This document shows positions 11,912-22,325 of a stretch of 64,000 nucleotides of DNA, piece after piece. The number at the start of each line of letters is the position of its first letter. Positions within the stretch are counted from its first letter, which is position 1. The position numbers were made by a program, and so were the translations under genes. This stretch comes from Carya illinoinensis (lineage: Eukaryota; Streptophyta; Magnoliopsida; Fagales; Juglandaceae), in assembly GCF_018687715.1 (NCBI RefSeq), contig NC_056764.1:2668501-2732500 (forward strand). The letters are read 5' to 3'. The notes beneath the pieces are model-generated. The model was not told the DNA's origin, did no database searches, and saw only the letters and a list, made by a program, of their open reading frames with translations.

Positions 11912-14905
11912 ATCCCAATCAATTTACCCCGACCTACGTACCAATACTGCTCAATCTCAAATAAAAAAAATCTTGCTATCGGCGAACAGGCCAAGAAACA
12001 TATACCATTAACCTCAGTTACCCAAGTCCTAAAATCACACAAGGAAAATACAAACAAACCTAGAAAGCAAGACCCTTTCACCTCAAAGACCTACAACTCC
12101 AAAAAATAATGAAATTTTAAACATATCTCGTATAATTAATTATTCATAATATACTAGAATGCGACGCCACCTTTATCCAATACCCCTGAAAATCTGGAAT
12201 CTTAAATTCGTCACAGGAGGCAAAATCAATGATTATTTTCCTACCTGAGAACTTAGGCTACGCGGGTCTGTGGGTAAAGCCTTAAAATTTTCAAGCTTGT
12301 GGAAGAAATTATCTGCCCCTTAAAGAATTGCATTGAAGAAGCTCCAATGGAGCTTCAATGGATGATAGAGGGATCGAAAGAGACAGAGACAGAGAGGGAG
12401 AGAGGAGACAAAGCCGGGGGAAGGGTCGCAGAGAATTCAGGTGGGTATTAAGAGAGACGTAGAACAAAGCCAAACCCTCAAAGCCTGTGTCTACCCCTCT
12501 CCCCTATGTTTCTTTTCTTTCTTTGTTGTTGTTGCTGTTGTCGTCTTTGTGCACCAAGAAAGAGAGAGAGCGAGAGAGGATTGTATCGGTGGGGACAGGG
12601 CAAGAATACAAGTGAGAAAGATAATTACAGCATTGAGGTGAGAAGGGTCGGAGAAGAATGGTGTGAAACTACAGCTCATCAAGGACTATCAATCTATTCT
12701 ACACCTCCATTGTACAATATTGACGGTTTTTGAAGTTTGCATATATAGTCTTTTTGCAATCTTTTGTGCATCCGAACACCATTTTTTTCCCCTCTACCCT
12801 TTTCGGTTTTATCTCCCCCAAGTCGGCAAGGAAAACAAAAATAGAGAACATTAATAGAAGAAATATGGGATTATTTACTCCGTATGGGGTATTAAAAAGA
12901 CTAAAATCAAATCGGTGATTATTATTACTAGTATTTAATTCATTGTCATTGCACTTGAGTCGAGCTTTAAGTTCAAATTATAGCCGAGTTGATTAAGTAA
13001 ACTAATTTGCAAAAGATATTTAGTATGATTAAAAAATAAAATTTTGATTTATAATTTTTTATTTATATATCTTGTGTTCGGTCGTAATAGTTTGTATAAT
13101 TGAGTCATTGTGGAAGAAATATATTTTACATACCAGATTAAAATAAAAATTATTTTTTAAATCAATTCCTAACATGCCGATGATATATAAAAAAATAAAA
13201 AAAATGAATCCACGTCATCTTGTAAATAAAATTAAGATAAATAATATTTACAATCATAGAATACGCAAGCATCGTATGTTCCATTTGAAAAAATGAATAA
13301 ATATAAAATTCTTATAAAAAATTAATCTTTTAATAATAGATTCCAATCTATTTCAAAAAGAGTATACAATACTTATATAATCTATAATTGCATCTAACAT
13401 TATTTTAATTATATGTTTTAGCGTGGGTTTGCCGGGCATTTGCCCTGCATAGTGTATTTTAGAATGATGGGCCTAAAAAAAAGGCCCTTTCACAACACAC
13501 AAATGAGGGGATCCGTGGAAATCCACCGGACCAAGAAGGCCCACAACCAACCAATAGTTGGTATCTCAAATAATTGCCCAACCTGATATCCAGCCTAAAC
13601 TAGCCAGCTCAGGCCTGATTCAGAGAATAATGGTATTTGGGATGAAACCCAACCTCGCAGTTACACATACCTAGAAAATAAGTACATGCACTATTTGCAA
13701 TATACTCTTTGGTATATGGAATAGAACAACATATACAAAGGCATAATTTAGCTACAAATATGATCATAGAAAAAAAAAATTATGCCCGATGGATCCACAT
13801 GCTTTAAAGCATTTGCTAAGCAGCTAGTTCATTCAAATATCAATTGAAAATCTTCAGGTCTTAACCTCCAAAGGGCAATCCTGATGGCTTATGGTAGATC
13901 ATGGACACGACTTTTAACCCATTTTTCCTCCAAATGTAGAGACCCTGCAACTAAACCTGATGAGGATCCGTATACATGTGTGAAACCTTTCAAAAGTCAT
14001 TCTCAACAAAACCAATGACTACGAGGCTCTGTGCATGAAAAATATCGAAGCACAACATGTACCTTTATCAAGGATCTCACTAAGATCTTATATGGTACTT
14101 CCTTTCTACTTTGCACAGACAATAAAAAACTAACCACTTAGAGCAGTCGGCCGCTTAGGATTACAATATTTACTATTGGTGAAGCAAAAATAGTCACCAA
14201 AGAGGAAAGCAGATAATCAACAGAATAACATCATGCTTTTATTGCATGTTATGAAAGGATTAAGTACAAAAATTCATTTTAAAGATGGTACAGTACAAAG
14301 AGATTATGCTACATGTATTGCTTTCCAAGTTTATGTAGGCACCCCATATTTCATGAACATGATTATCGCAAAATATATCATGTTTTAGCCACTGATCAAT
14401 GATATATTTGTATTTACACCTATGTATTCATCCATGCATAGGTACAAAAAACATGCAATGGAAGTTATAGCAAAAATGAACAACAAAATTCTGGTACTCA
14501 AAGCAATACGTACCTATTTATATTCATACAGCATCACTAGAAGGCATTGGATGAATAGTGACTACATAGGTAGAAAAAAACATTCAATGGAAATGACGGC
14601 GAAGTGAACAACAAAATGCTGGTACTGAATGCAGAACTAATGACGTTTTCCGATTTACTATACTCACACAGCATGATTAGAAGGCATACAAATACACATA
14701 CTGTAACTCTTCACCCATAGAGTTTCTAGATATAAAGTTATGGAAGCTCTATCACAAATAAATTGTAAATATGTGAATAACCAAGTGCAATAGAAGTAAA
14801 AAGCATAGATTGATGAGAGACCAAGATAAAGAAGATTATAAGAAGAATCATGAACTTCATATCCCTCATTTTTTATAAATTTATATTGCAGCATATGCTT
14901 TTGTA
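11912..14905. other. Spacer with ARABIDILLO leader and promoter, downstream side of the DUF761 gene
   Basis: The right flank of the ARABIDILLO start holds its leader, with a possible leader intron, and GA/CT-rich sequence at 12370-12420 and 12555-12580 typical of plant core promoters. From 12.9 to 13.4 kb the DNA is plain AT-rich. 13.43-14.9 kb is more mixed and contains a tandem duplication at 14437-14687. I see no further gene; the short open frames here have no recognisable content. Confidence 0.6.
14437..14687. repeat. Diverged tandem duplication (two units of 111 and 123 bp)
   Basis: Unit 1 (14437-14547) and unit 2 (14565-14687) both run from CATAGGTA through AACAACAAAAT, CTGGTACT and an ACAGCAT block to AGAAGGCAT. 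They differ by substitutions and small indels. The array lies downstream of the DUF761 gene, possibly in its 3' untranslated region. Confidence 0.75.
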
Positions 14906-17026
14906 TCACCTAAAACGGTTTCTGCCCATCTGTAGCCCTCTTGATCTTTCAATTGATGCCATTTTTTGAAGCATGATCTGCTCTCTAAACTTAGCGATAA
15001 ACTCATCAGCCTTCTTATCAACCTCATCAGAGGATGGTACAGAATCGTTGACAGAACCAGACACATCATATTCATCTGAGCTTACTTCAAAGTTTTCACG
15101 CTCACACTGCAAGTCATTTTCAGAACCTGCAGCTAAATTCTCACAGAATTCTTCCTTTTCTTTCTTGTGGAACTCTGAGAATGTTGCCTTTGGCATAGGG
15201 CACAAGTTATCAATATGTTGCTCACTGGAGCCAATCATCCAATCGTCAAGTCCAACTTTGGTTTTATCTTTTCTCATACATGCCTCATCCAAATTTTGAT
15301 GCCTCTTTTCAGCCTTGTCATTATTTTGGTTTTGACGTCTCTCTTCCTTTTTTATTCCACCTGCAGTCAGTCCACTAGCTCTAATTGTTCTCACTGATTT
15401 TCCCCTTAAAAGAGCCTTTGTGGGGCTTGCGGGATTCATTTTCGATTTCAACCAATCCGTCCTGCAGTCCTCACTATCCGATGGATCCTCTCTTCTACTC
15501 CTACCCTTTTCCTTTAACTCATCTTCTGAGTTTCTAAAAGTATCCCTTCCAGATACAGAACCACTACTACAATGCCGAGAATGAAGTGCATTCGACAAAG
15601 CCTTTCCATTTCTTGGTATTGGGGGTGATGGTGAAGCCTCACGACCGATGGATCCAGATACAGAACCACTACTACAATGCCAAGAATGAAGTGAATTCGA
15701 CAAAGCCTTTCCATTTCTTGGTATTGGTGGTGATGGTGAAGCCTCACGACCGATGGATCCAGATACAGAACCACTACTACAATGCCGAGAATGAAGTGAA
15801 TTCGACAAAGCCTTTCCATTTCTCGGTATTGGTGGTGATGGTGAAGCCTCACGACCGATGGATCCAGATACAGAACCACTACTGCAATGCCGAGAACGAA
15901 GTGCATTCGACGAAGCCTTTCCATTTCTTGGTATTGGTGGTGATGGTGAAGCCTCACGAAAAGCCCCAAGAAAGCTCTTATTTTTTCCCAAATCTTCCGT
16001 CATCGAGTTTGGTAACTCTGAGGAAATAGAGCTTGAGGAAGAGATTGAACTACTTTGGGATGAGAAAGATCCTGTGGACCTGAAAGACCGTGATTTGAGC
16101 GACTCAAATTGAGTTTCATCAACCGAGAGAGGCCTGAAATGCGTAGGGAGGTTCACATCCCCTGCTTCATTTCTCGTTTCCGTCCTTACAGATCTCGAAC
16201 GCCATGGAATTGGTGAAGCCGCAGCAGCAGCTTCATTAAACCTCTGCTCCAAATTCATAGGATCTAAATCCCCACTTCTGCTTCTATCAGACCTAGATGA
16301 ACCATCTGAACCGGACCCAGATTCACTTCCACTTATAAACTCGGGACAGTCTAGCTTTCTCACCTTCGATTTTAAGCTCCTAACGGGCAATCCCAACGGC
16401 TTATGATCAATCAGGGATGCGGTTTTGCCCCATTCCTCTACACTATAATTCGGTTGAGCGACTACCACCATAGGTTCACCTTGAAAGTACTGAGAATTCC
16501 AAGCTTGAACCACATTGTTCTGATCGTGCCCATATCGGCTTTTACACTTTTCCCCAACACCACTGCTACGATTGCAACTATTAATATGCTCACTCCCAAT
16601 GTACTGAGAATTCCAGCTATTAATGAGACTGCTTTCATCAGGCCCACTTGGATTTTCAAAACCATCTTCGAAAATAGAAGAAACATGAAACATCCTAGAC
16701 ACAGAAGACTGGGAAATATTGAAATTTGATTGAGTTTCATCGATGCTCAGTTCGACATTTCTTCGACCAAACAAGCCATATGATACAGCAATGCCGATGA
16801 AGAGGAGGTAAAGAAGCTCCCAGAACTTGGTAAGAAATGTTTGGTTGATAAATGCAGGAGCTCGTGAAGGGAAAAGTGGGAGAAGAATGAGGAAGAGCGC
16901 CAAGAAGAGAGATTTGCAGAGGAAGTTTGTGAAGGATTTACCTTGGGTTCTGCGGGATGGTTGGATTGGTGCGTTCGGCTCAGAAAATGGGAAGTGGTTC
17001 TTAGTGTAAGGGCTCCAATCCGCCAT
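14906..17026 (-). CDS. DUF4408/DUF761 membrane-anchored protein with internal repeats
   Basis: One uninterrupted frame of 706 residues from the ATG at 17026 (MADWSPYTK). The frame stays open upstream but only to a TTG, so this ATG is preferred. Residues about 35-85 form two hydrophobic segments (FLCKSLFLALFLILLPLF; FWELLYLLFIGIAVSYGLFG), as in the DUF4408 N-terminal domain. The middle is Ser-rich and low-complexity, with four near-identical units starting REASPSPPIPRNGK. The C-terminus (EVDKKADEFIAKFREQIMLQ) is the short DUF761 motif. Proteins with this architecture are widespread in land plants and poorly characterised; the Arabidopsis members are often labelled hydroxyproline-rich glycoprotein family. 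Membrane anchoring with a cytosolic tail is inferred. No introns or lesions are visible. Confidence 0.88.
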   Translation of the reverse strand: MADWSPYTKNHFPFSEPNAPIQPSRRTQGKSFTNFLCKSLFLALFLILLPLFPSRAPAFINQTFLTKFWELLYLLFIGIAVSYGLFGRRNVELSIDETQSNFNISQSSVSRMFHVSSIFEDGFENPSGPDESSLINSWNSQYIGSEHINSCNRSSGVGEKCKSRYGHDQNNVVQAWNSQYFQGEPMVVVAQPNYSVEEWGKTASLIDHKPLGLPVRSLKSKVRKLDCPEFISGSESGSGSDGSSRSDRSRSGDLDPMNLEQRFNEAAAAASPIPWRSRSVRTETRNEAGDVNLPTHFRPLSVDETQFESLKSRSFRSTGSFSSQSSSISSSSSISSELPNSMTEDLGKNKSFLGAFREASPSPPIPRNGKASSNALRSRHCSSGSVSGSIGREASPSPPIPRNGKALSNSLHSRHCSSGSVSGSIGREASPSPPIPRNGKALSNSLHSWHCSSGSVSGSIGREASPSPPIPRNGKALSNALHSRHCSSGSVSGRDTFRNSEDELKEKGRSRREDPSDSEDCRTDWLKSKMNPASPTKALLRGKSVRTIRASGLTAGGIKKEERRQNQNNDKAEKRHQNLDEACMRKDKTKVGLDDWMIGSSEQHIDNLCPMPKATFSEFHKKEKEEFCENLAAGSENDLQCERENFEVSSDEYDVSGSVNDSVPSSDEVDKKADEFIAKFREQIMLQKMASIERSRGLQMGRNRFR
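15546..15960 (-). repeat. 105-bp coding tandem repeat (four units)
   Basis: Within the DUF761 gene a 105-nt unit (35 codons) is repeated in frame. Four copies of REASPSPPIPRNGK are each followed by HCSSGSVSG; the middle copies differ by single residues (LHSRH versus LHSWH; SNS versus SNA). Because 105 is a multiple of three, the other frames also repeat, which creates long spurious frames on both strands. Confidence 0.95.
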
Positions 17027-18985
17027 TGGTGAACAGGTGTGGTTCCTGTGAGCTTCGGGTTTGGTGAAATGGGGATGATGAAGAAAGGAAGACTTTGGGG
17101 CCAAGGAAAAAGTATACGGAGAGAGGCACAATAGAGGAAAAAGGTGCGAGGATGGGTAGAATTCAAAAAGTGATTATTATGACCGTTCAGTCGCAATGGA
17201 CGGAATTGACACTGTCCCCTCTCTTAGCAAGGGCCGTCGTCATTTTATCAGAGCGAATTACGGACGCAGGATTTTGCTTCCACAGCAACGACATAGGTAT
17301 ATTCGTTGCCAAGTGTAGTTAAAACATCAAGGTTTAGTCACAATAGCAGTCATTGTCGACGCAATAAGTGTATCTTACAAATTTGAAAGGAATTTTCATT
17401 TTAGATTGGTTTTTTCACTTACTAAAAATAGATAAAAATAAATTTTAAAAAAATCTCACGAAAAAGAAAATTAGAAAAATAGAATCCATTTTTTTGGCAT
17501 GAGATAATCATTGTAGTGCTTTTATACTTTCTCTTTGATGTGGCTTGTACACAAGAACTAAGATTTTATAACAAAAAGAACAGATTGATTATAATATATT
17601 TATTTTAAAGGCCATTTTACATAGGAAATCATAAGCTTTTTAGCTGTTAAGCAACATGGCATCTTGGAGGAGTGTAATGGTGTCAATAGGCAGATTAATT
17701 CTCTTGATAAGCCAATGAAATGAGCAATCATCCACAAATAATATTCTATGCAAAAGTGGGAGAAAGAGTATTCAAGTGGCAAACACCCAACACCCATGTA
17801 TCTAAAAGCTGTTTCTAACCTATTTGAAGAGAGAGAAGGGGTACAAAAATTGTTTGTTAGTCACATGCACAAGGAAAGAGGCATCATTGGCATCCCATGA
17901 GCATCAAACCCAGCGCAATTTGCGTCGCATTGGAAGCAAGCCATGACCACTATTGTGAGAAAAGCCATAAATCATGCAACTCTCGCGAGGTAATTGTATG
18001 AGTATTAGGCTTTCTCATCTTCCGGACATACCCATTTTACCAAAGCAATTGAAAAGCTGCAAAGGGAGGAGAAAGATGGCTTGTGCCTCCATTTTATTCG
18101 ATTCGGTTACTGATAAATAATTTTTTTGAATGGGATCCATCAAATCTTAATGAGAAGAGTCATCTCTTGATTGATCTATGATATGATTGTTGTGGATAGA
18201 TAATAGATTCATTGTAATTCTCTTTTAAATGCATGAGATAGTATATATGGCAAGTGAAAAAATATATAGCCCTTTTAAAAATTTGATAGTTAAAATTAGA
18301 TAAATATTATTTAATGAGTGCTGTTACTCCTACCGAAAATTCGATACCAAATAGGTACTGAATAATGTAAATATTTTTTTTATTTTTTGTTATTATTTTT
18401 ACATATTTTTTAATCATTTTAAAGATTTTTAAAAAATTTATAAAATTATTATAAAACATTTTTTAACGGTTAAGTAAAAAAAAAAACACAATTCGATAGA
18501 AATTTTCTATGAAAATAGTATTTCTCTTATTTTTATATTTAATTTTGTTATTTCAAATGGTACCATTTGATTATGGTTTTTTAAGTGATTTTGATATAAG
18601 TTGTTCGCTAAATAAATTATTTAAATATGTCACATCAAATATTATAATTGAAAAGGATAAAATTCAAATGAAAGTGAGTATGGGTTAAAAAATATTAATG
18701 GATAAAGAATATAATCTATGATCGTTGGAACGAGAATAAATAAAATTAAAAGAGATGGATTAATAGTAAAAAAAATAAAGAATTAAACTTGAAATTATGA
18801 ATGCTCCGAACCAGAACCGATTGGGCTTGAAAATTGTAAAAGCCCATCCCGGCAAAAGCTAGGACTTTTCACGTAAAACGACGCAGTTCAGTGACCAGGT
18901 GAACATTAATACCGACTGATCACTTTCTCGGGAAAATATTTTCTCCACTGCGTTGCCTGGGGAGAAAATCCCACTGAGCGATAGA
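17027..18985. other. Intergenic spacer, divergent promoters of DUF761 gene and ARPC5
   Basis: The DUF761 gene runs left and ARPC5 runs right from this spacer, so both promoters lie here. The middle (17.3-18.8 kb) is AT-rich. A degenerate repeat at about 18318-18520 shares its core (TTTTTAATNATTTTAAA..., then AAAATTATTATAAAA) with elements at 30.05 kb and 58.1 kb. No coding or RNA gene was recognised. Confidence 0.5.
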
Positions 18986-21861
18986 ATGGCAGCAACAGGG
19001 GGATTTGTGGAGACAGACAATGCAGAGGCCATAATCACAAGAATCGAGCACAAATCTCGAAAGATAGAGAGCCTACTAAAGCAGTAATAAATCTGTCACT
19101 GGACTTTGTTTAATTTTCGGAGAAGCCCTCTAATTTCATTGATTCTACAGTGAAAAGTCCTAAAAAGTTTTGATTCCTTGTCCGTACAGATCTAAACCAG
19201 TTGAAGCTTTGAAAACTGCTCTCGAAGGCTCGCCTCCAATGACCCGAGACGAACGTTGCAAGGTTTTTCATTCTCTCGCTCTCTCTGTAATTATTTTTTT
19301 GTTTCCTCGTGTTGGTTCCCGTGGAAATTGTGGAAAGAAAATTGGAAAGAATCGTGTTTTTCTTTTCTGTTATCACGCCTATTAATGTTGTAAGGTTGAA
19401 CTCAGTCTGTACAAGTTTCAGAATCGTAAATTCTTCGTTTTCGCTGTATTTTTTACGGTAACAAACAGACATCTTCGTTTGTTCGGCAGATTCTCCGGTG
19501 GAGTGTGGAAAGCATAAGTTTCGAAGTTCAATTTGCTTTCTTTGCCCACATTTTATCGACAATCAAACGTGTTCTTATTGTTGTGTTCATGTTTTTGTTG
19601 ATTTAGTTTCTAAAGAAAATGAAGAGAATTTGATGTGATCTAGGGGTTATGCAGTCGGCAAATTGGATAGTGGTCCATCGAGCTATAATGGCTATAAAGG
19701 ATGTGGACGGGTTGCTTTCTTCTTTGGATCCCGAGTACTATGATATCCTCATGAAGTGAGTCCTCAAACGGTGATTTACTTTACATTCACGATTTTTCAT
19801 ATTCTTTTTAATATACATTGTAAAGTTCAAAATATATATTTTTGATAGTGCTGATTATGCTAGATGAGGAGTGTTTAATTATGTTAGCCTTTATTTTTTC
19901 TTTCTCCTTCCCGCATAGCACTTGAGATGCCATATGGGTACATTTAACAATTTACATTGGTTAGTATTAAACAGGTGAGTGCTTTAATTAGCAGTTTTTG
20001 TTCTCTGTTTTGCGATATACATTTTGCTTTCGCAATTTGTTGGTTCAAGACCCACTTCGGGGAAGGGCTCCACTTACTCTTATTCTTCTTCTTGCGACCT
20101 GAGTATATTATTTGGATCTCTTTTGAAGGCAGTCTGTAGTTATAAAAGGCCTAGGCCTAAATAGTAAATACTTATATAATTTAGATTGACAAATGTGAGA
20201 TTCTCTTCCAATTGAAGTAGTGAATTATGAAAACCTAGGTATCATGTTGGATGATAAATCTATCTGCATGTACTTGTGGTGGGCTTTAGGGTAGAAAGTT
20301 TTGATCATGGTGTTTGTTATGGAGAGAAAAAGGAATTGGTATTTGTGGACTGAATTAGACTTTGAAAGGATTGTATCTTGATGCTTAAGAAGTTGCTGGA
20401 ATCTAGAATTGGGATACAACAAAGTCTGAATGTATAGGAGCTAAGATTTTTCTTTCTTATGAGTTGGAGCTAAATGGTTCTAGGCTGTTTGATGACTAAC
20501 AGTCGGGGAAATATAGGGAGTTGTGGGTTTGTGATAGCGTTAGGGAAAGCATCTAATTTGAGGTTGTAAATAGAGAATAAAAGAGGAATTTTGCTACAAT
20601 TTTCAAAGGGCTGTGCGAATGGTAACATTGCAATGAAGAAGAAGAAAAGGGAGAAAGGGGGAACTTCCATTAATTAGTCTCAGAAGTACTTTTACTTATA
20701 AAAAAAAAGTCTCATGATTATTTATGGCTATGGAAGCATATTAATAGGACTTTGTGACTCAATCTACTTGATGTCAGCACTCCTAATTTGACTAGTTAAC
20801 TAAAAACTTGACACAATCCAATAAAATTTTAACTTGTATTTAAAGAAAATAACCCAAGACACTAATGCATTGAAAATTTTGAACTCAACTCAGCTGCCAA
20901 ATTATTCTTAATTCACGGTAAATGCAAAAAATTATTAGCCCATATCTGATTTAAACTAACTATAACATGAAGCTAAAGATCCATGTTAAAAGTTATTTTT
21001 CAGCCTAGTTTCGAATGTTTTGACCTTCAACTTGTGGCATCTTTAAGTTGTGAAGTAACAATAAATCGATCTTCCGTAGCTGCATTAGGCAGCGTGGTTC
21101 CTGCCCCTCATCGCCCCATTACTTGCTTTTCCTTAACTCTATGTTATATGGTCTTTTGGAAGTTTAATCTGTATGTTCAGATCGTTTTTGTGTCATTTGA
21201 TTTGCATGATACTTTTTTCCCTTATATATCCATCCTTTTCTTTGAATCCAACTCTCCGCTGATATGTTCTTTGGCCACTTCTCTCGTGTTGCACTTCGTT
21301 AGACATATTATAGACTGTCTTCAGACTATTTTACCGAAGTTGTCCTTTTGGTGAAGCATCTCAACTCCTCATGCCTATATAGAATTAGCTTCTTTCCTTT
21401 TTTTCTTTTTGGTTGATTTTATATGTATAAAAAATTGTTATTAAAAAAAAAAAAAACTGAGTACATTGAGTGTGCAGGAGAATCTTCCAATGAGTAAGGG
21501 GTCCAAAAACCAACAAAGCAAGTAGAAGAAACACTGCCAATAACAGTACTCCATTCGTGAAGAGTTATAACCGATAAAAGAAAGAAAGATTTTATCTCAA
21601 TTCAAAGACTTCACTACACCCTCGAAAGTTCGATTATTCTTTTCTCCAAACCACTCACATGAGGCAAAGATGATATGATATGTTTTAAAAATTTAACAAT
21701 TTGGTATTGTTGGTATCATTCTCAGGTACTTGTACAGAGGGTTGTCTACTGGAGATCGTCCCACATGCGATCAGTGCCTTCGCATCCATGAAAAACTGAC
21801 AGAGAAAGCTGGTTTGGGATGCATACTACGTTCCCTTGCCGACACTGTGAATGCTGTTTAA
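18986..21861 (+). CDS. ARPC5: Actin-related protein 2/3 complex subunit 5 (ARPC5, p16)
   Basis: Four exons: 18986-19083, 19190-19262, 19655-19755 and 21726-21861. Phases are consistent (CA|A, then phase 0, then AA|G), giving a 135-residue protein; the Arabidopsis orthologue CROOKED is about 132. Recognisable blocks are DNAEAIITRIEHKSRKIESL, KTALEGSPP, SANWIVVHRAIMAIKDVDG, LDPEYYDILMKYLYRGLSTG and the C-terminal LTEKAGLGCILRSLADTVNA. ARPC5 is the smallest subunit of the seven-protein ARP2/3 complex, which nucleates branched actin filaments; plant mutants have distorted trichomes and pavement cells. Intron 3 is 1970 bp and holds a short poly(A)-tailed insertion near 20.69 kb. All residues look intact and the gene is probably functional. 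Confidence 0.95.
20676..20714 (+). mobile_element. Micro-insertion with LINE-like 3' end in ARPC5 intron 3
   Basis: The 7-bp direct repeat AGTCTCA (20676-20682 and 20708-20714) flanks 25 nt ending TTTACTTATAAAAAAA. That tail matches the 3' end of the full LINE at 8262-8280. The short repeat makes this the weaker of the series. Confidence 0.5.
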
Positions 21862-21948
21862 TTTCCCCACACCTTCCATAAAAATAGATGTCGTCATTTA
21901 TTGTTATCGTCTTGTATGTGTATGGCAACCTGCAGCTCACAATGCCAT

Positions 21949-22002
21949 ATGTCTTAGCTGTAAGAAGTACTTATCAAAAAAAAAATGTCTTAGCTGTAAG
22001 AA
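21949..22002 (+). mobile_element. 18-nt LINE-tail insertion with perfect 18-bp target-site duplication
   Basis: ATGTCTTAGCTGTAAGAA occurs at 21949-21966 and again, identical, at 21985-22002. Between the copies are only 18 nt: GTACTTATC then a run of nine A. The insert equals the last bases of the local LINE 3' end plus poly(A). It lies 88 bp after the ARPC5 stop codon, probably in its 3' untranslated region. Confidence 0.85.
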
Positions 22003-22123
22003 CTTGCAGAAAACTTTAGTGTAGAATAAATTACATCTTTGTTGTAAAATATCCTGTTTTGAAAAGGTTTTTATTTATGTTCCTTGTATTTTTGGAGTCC
22101 TCCTATCATTTTCTCCCCCTCCT

Positions 22124-22325
22124 TTCTTTTCTTTTCTTTCTTTTTTTAAATAATTATCTGTGGATATCCGAGCCAACTTGTGTACACCTCAATTAATCTC
22201 ACGAGATTTTGAAGTTAATGGCCAGGTAAACGGAAATCTCCAATGACCCTAAAGGAATTTGAACTAGTGACGATTGGGGATTAAATCTAAAACCTAATCA
22301 ACTGAGTTACCTTTCCGGGTTTTTC
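22124..22325 (-). mobile_element. tRNA-derived SINE (Au-like)
   Basis: On the minus strand the element begins with a tRNA-like head (AAGGTAACTCAGTTGATTAG as box A; AGTTCAAATTCC as box B). It ends in CAAGTTGGCTCGGATATCC and an A-rich tail (T-rich on the plus strand at 22124-22150). The head plus the CAAGTTGG...GGA.ATCC end resembles the Au SINE family of flowering plants as I know it. An exact 11-bp repeat, CTCCCCCTCCT, flanks it (22113-22123 and 22326-22336) and fits a target-site duplication. Confidence 0.75.

Noticed and set aside
15546..15960. Regular repeats resembling a CRISPR array
   Set aside because: Units are contiguous, coding and in a plant gene; there are no spacers.
15514..16029. 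Long open frames on both strands over the repeat array (about 150 codons each)
   Set aside because: They exist only because a 105-bp repeat keeps every frame open; the DUF761 frame has recognisable domains at both ends.
17027..17131. Upstream extension of the DUF761 protein by 35 residues
   Set aside because: It would begin at a TTG; the first ATG in frame is at 17026 and fits the family N-terminus.
20040..20060. GGTTCAAGACC word as a tRNA or SINE box B
   Set aside because: No matching box A or tRNA fold was found upstream.
20983..21354. 123-codon frame inside ARPC5 intron 3
   Set aside because: Hydrophobic, unrelated to any family known to me and bounded by the intron; most likely chance.
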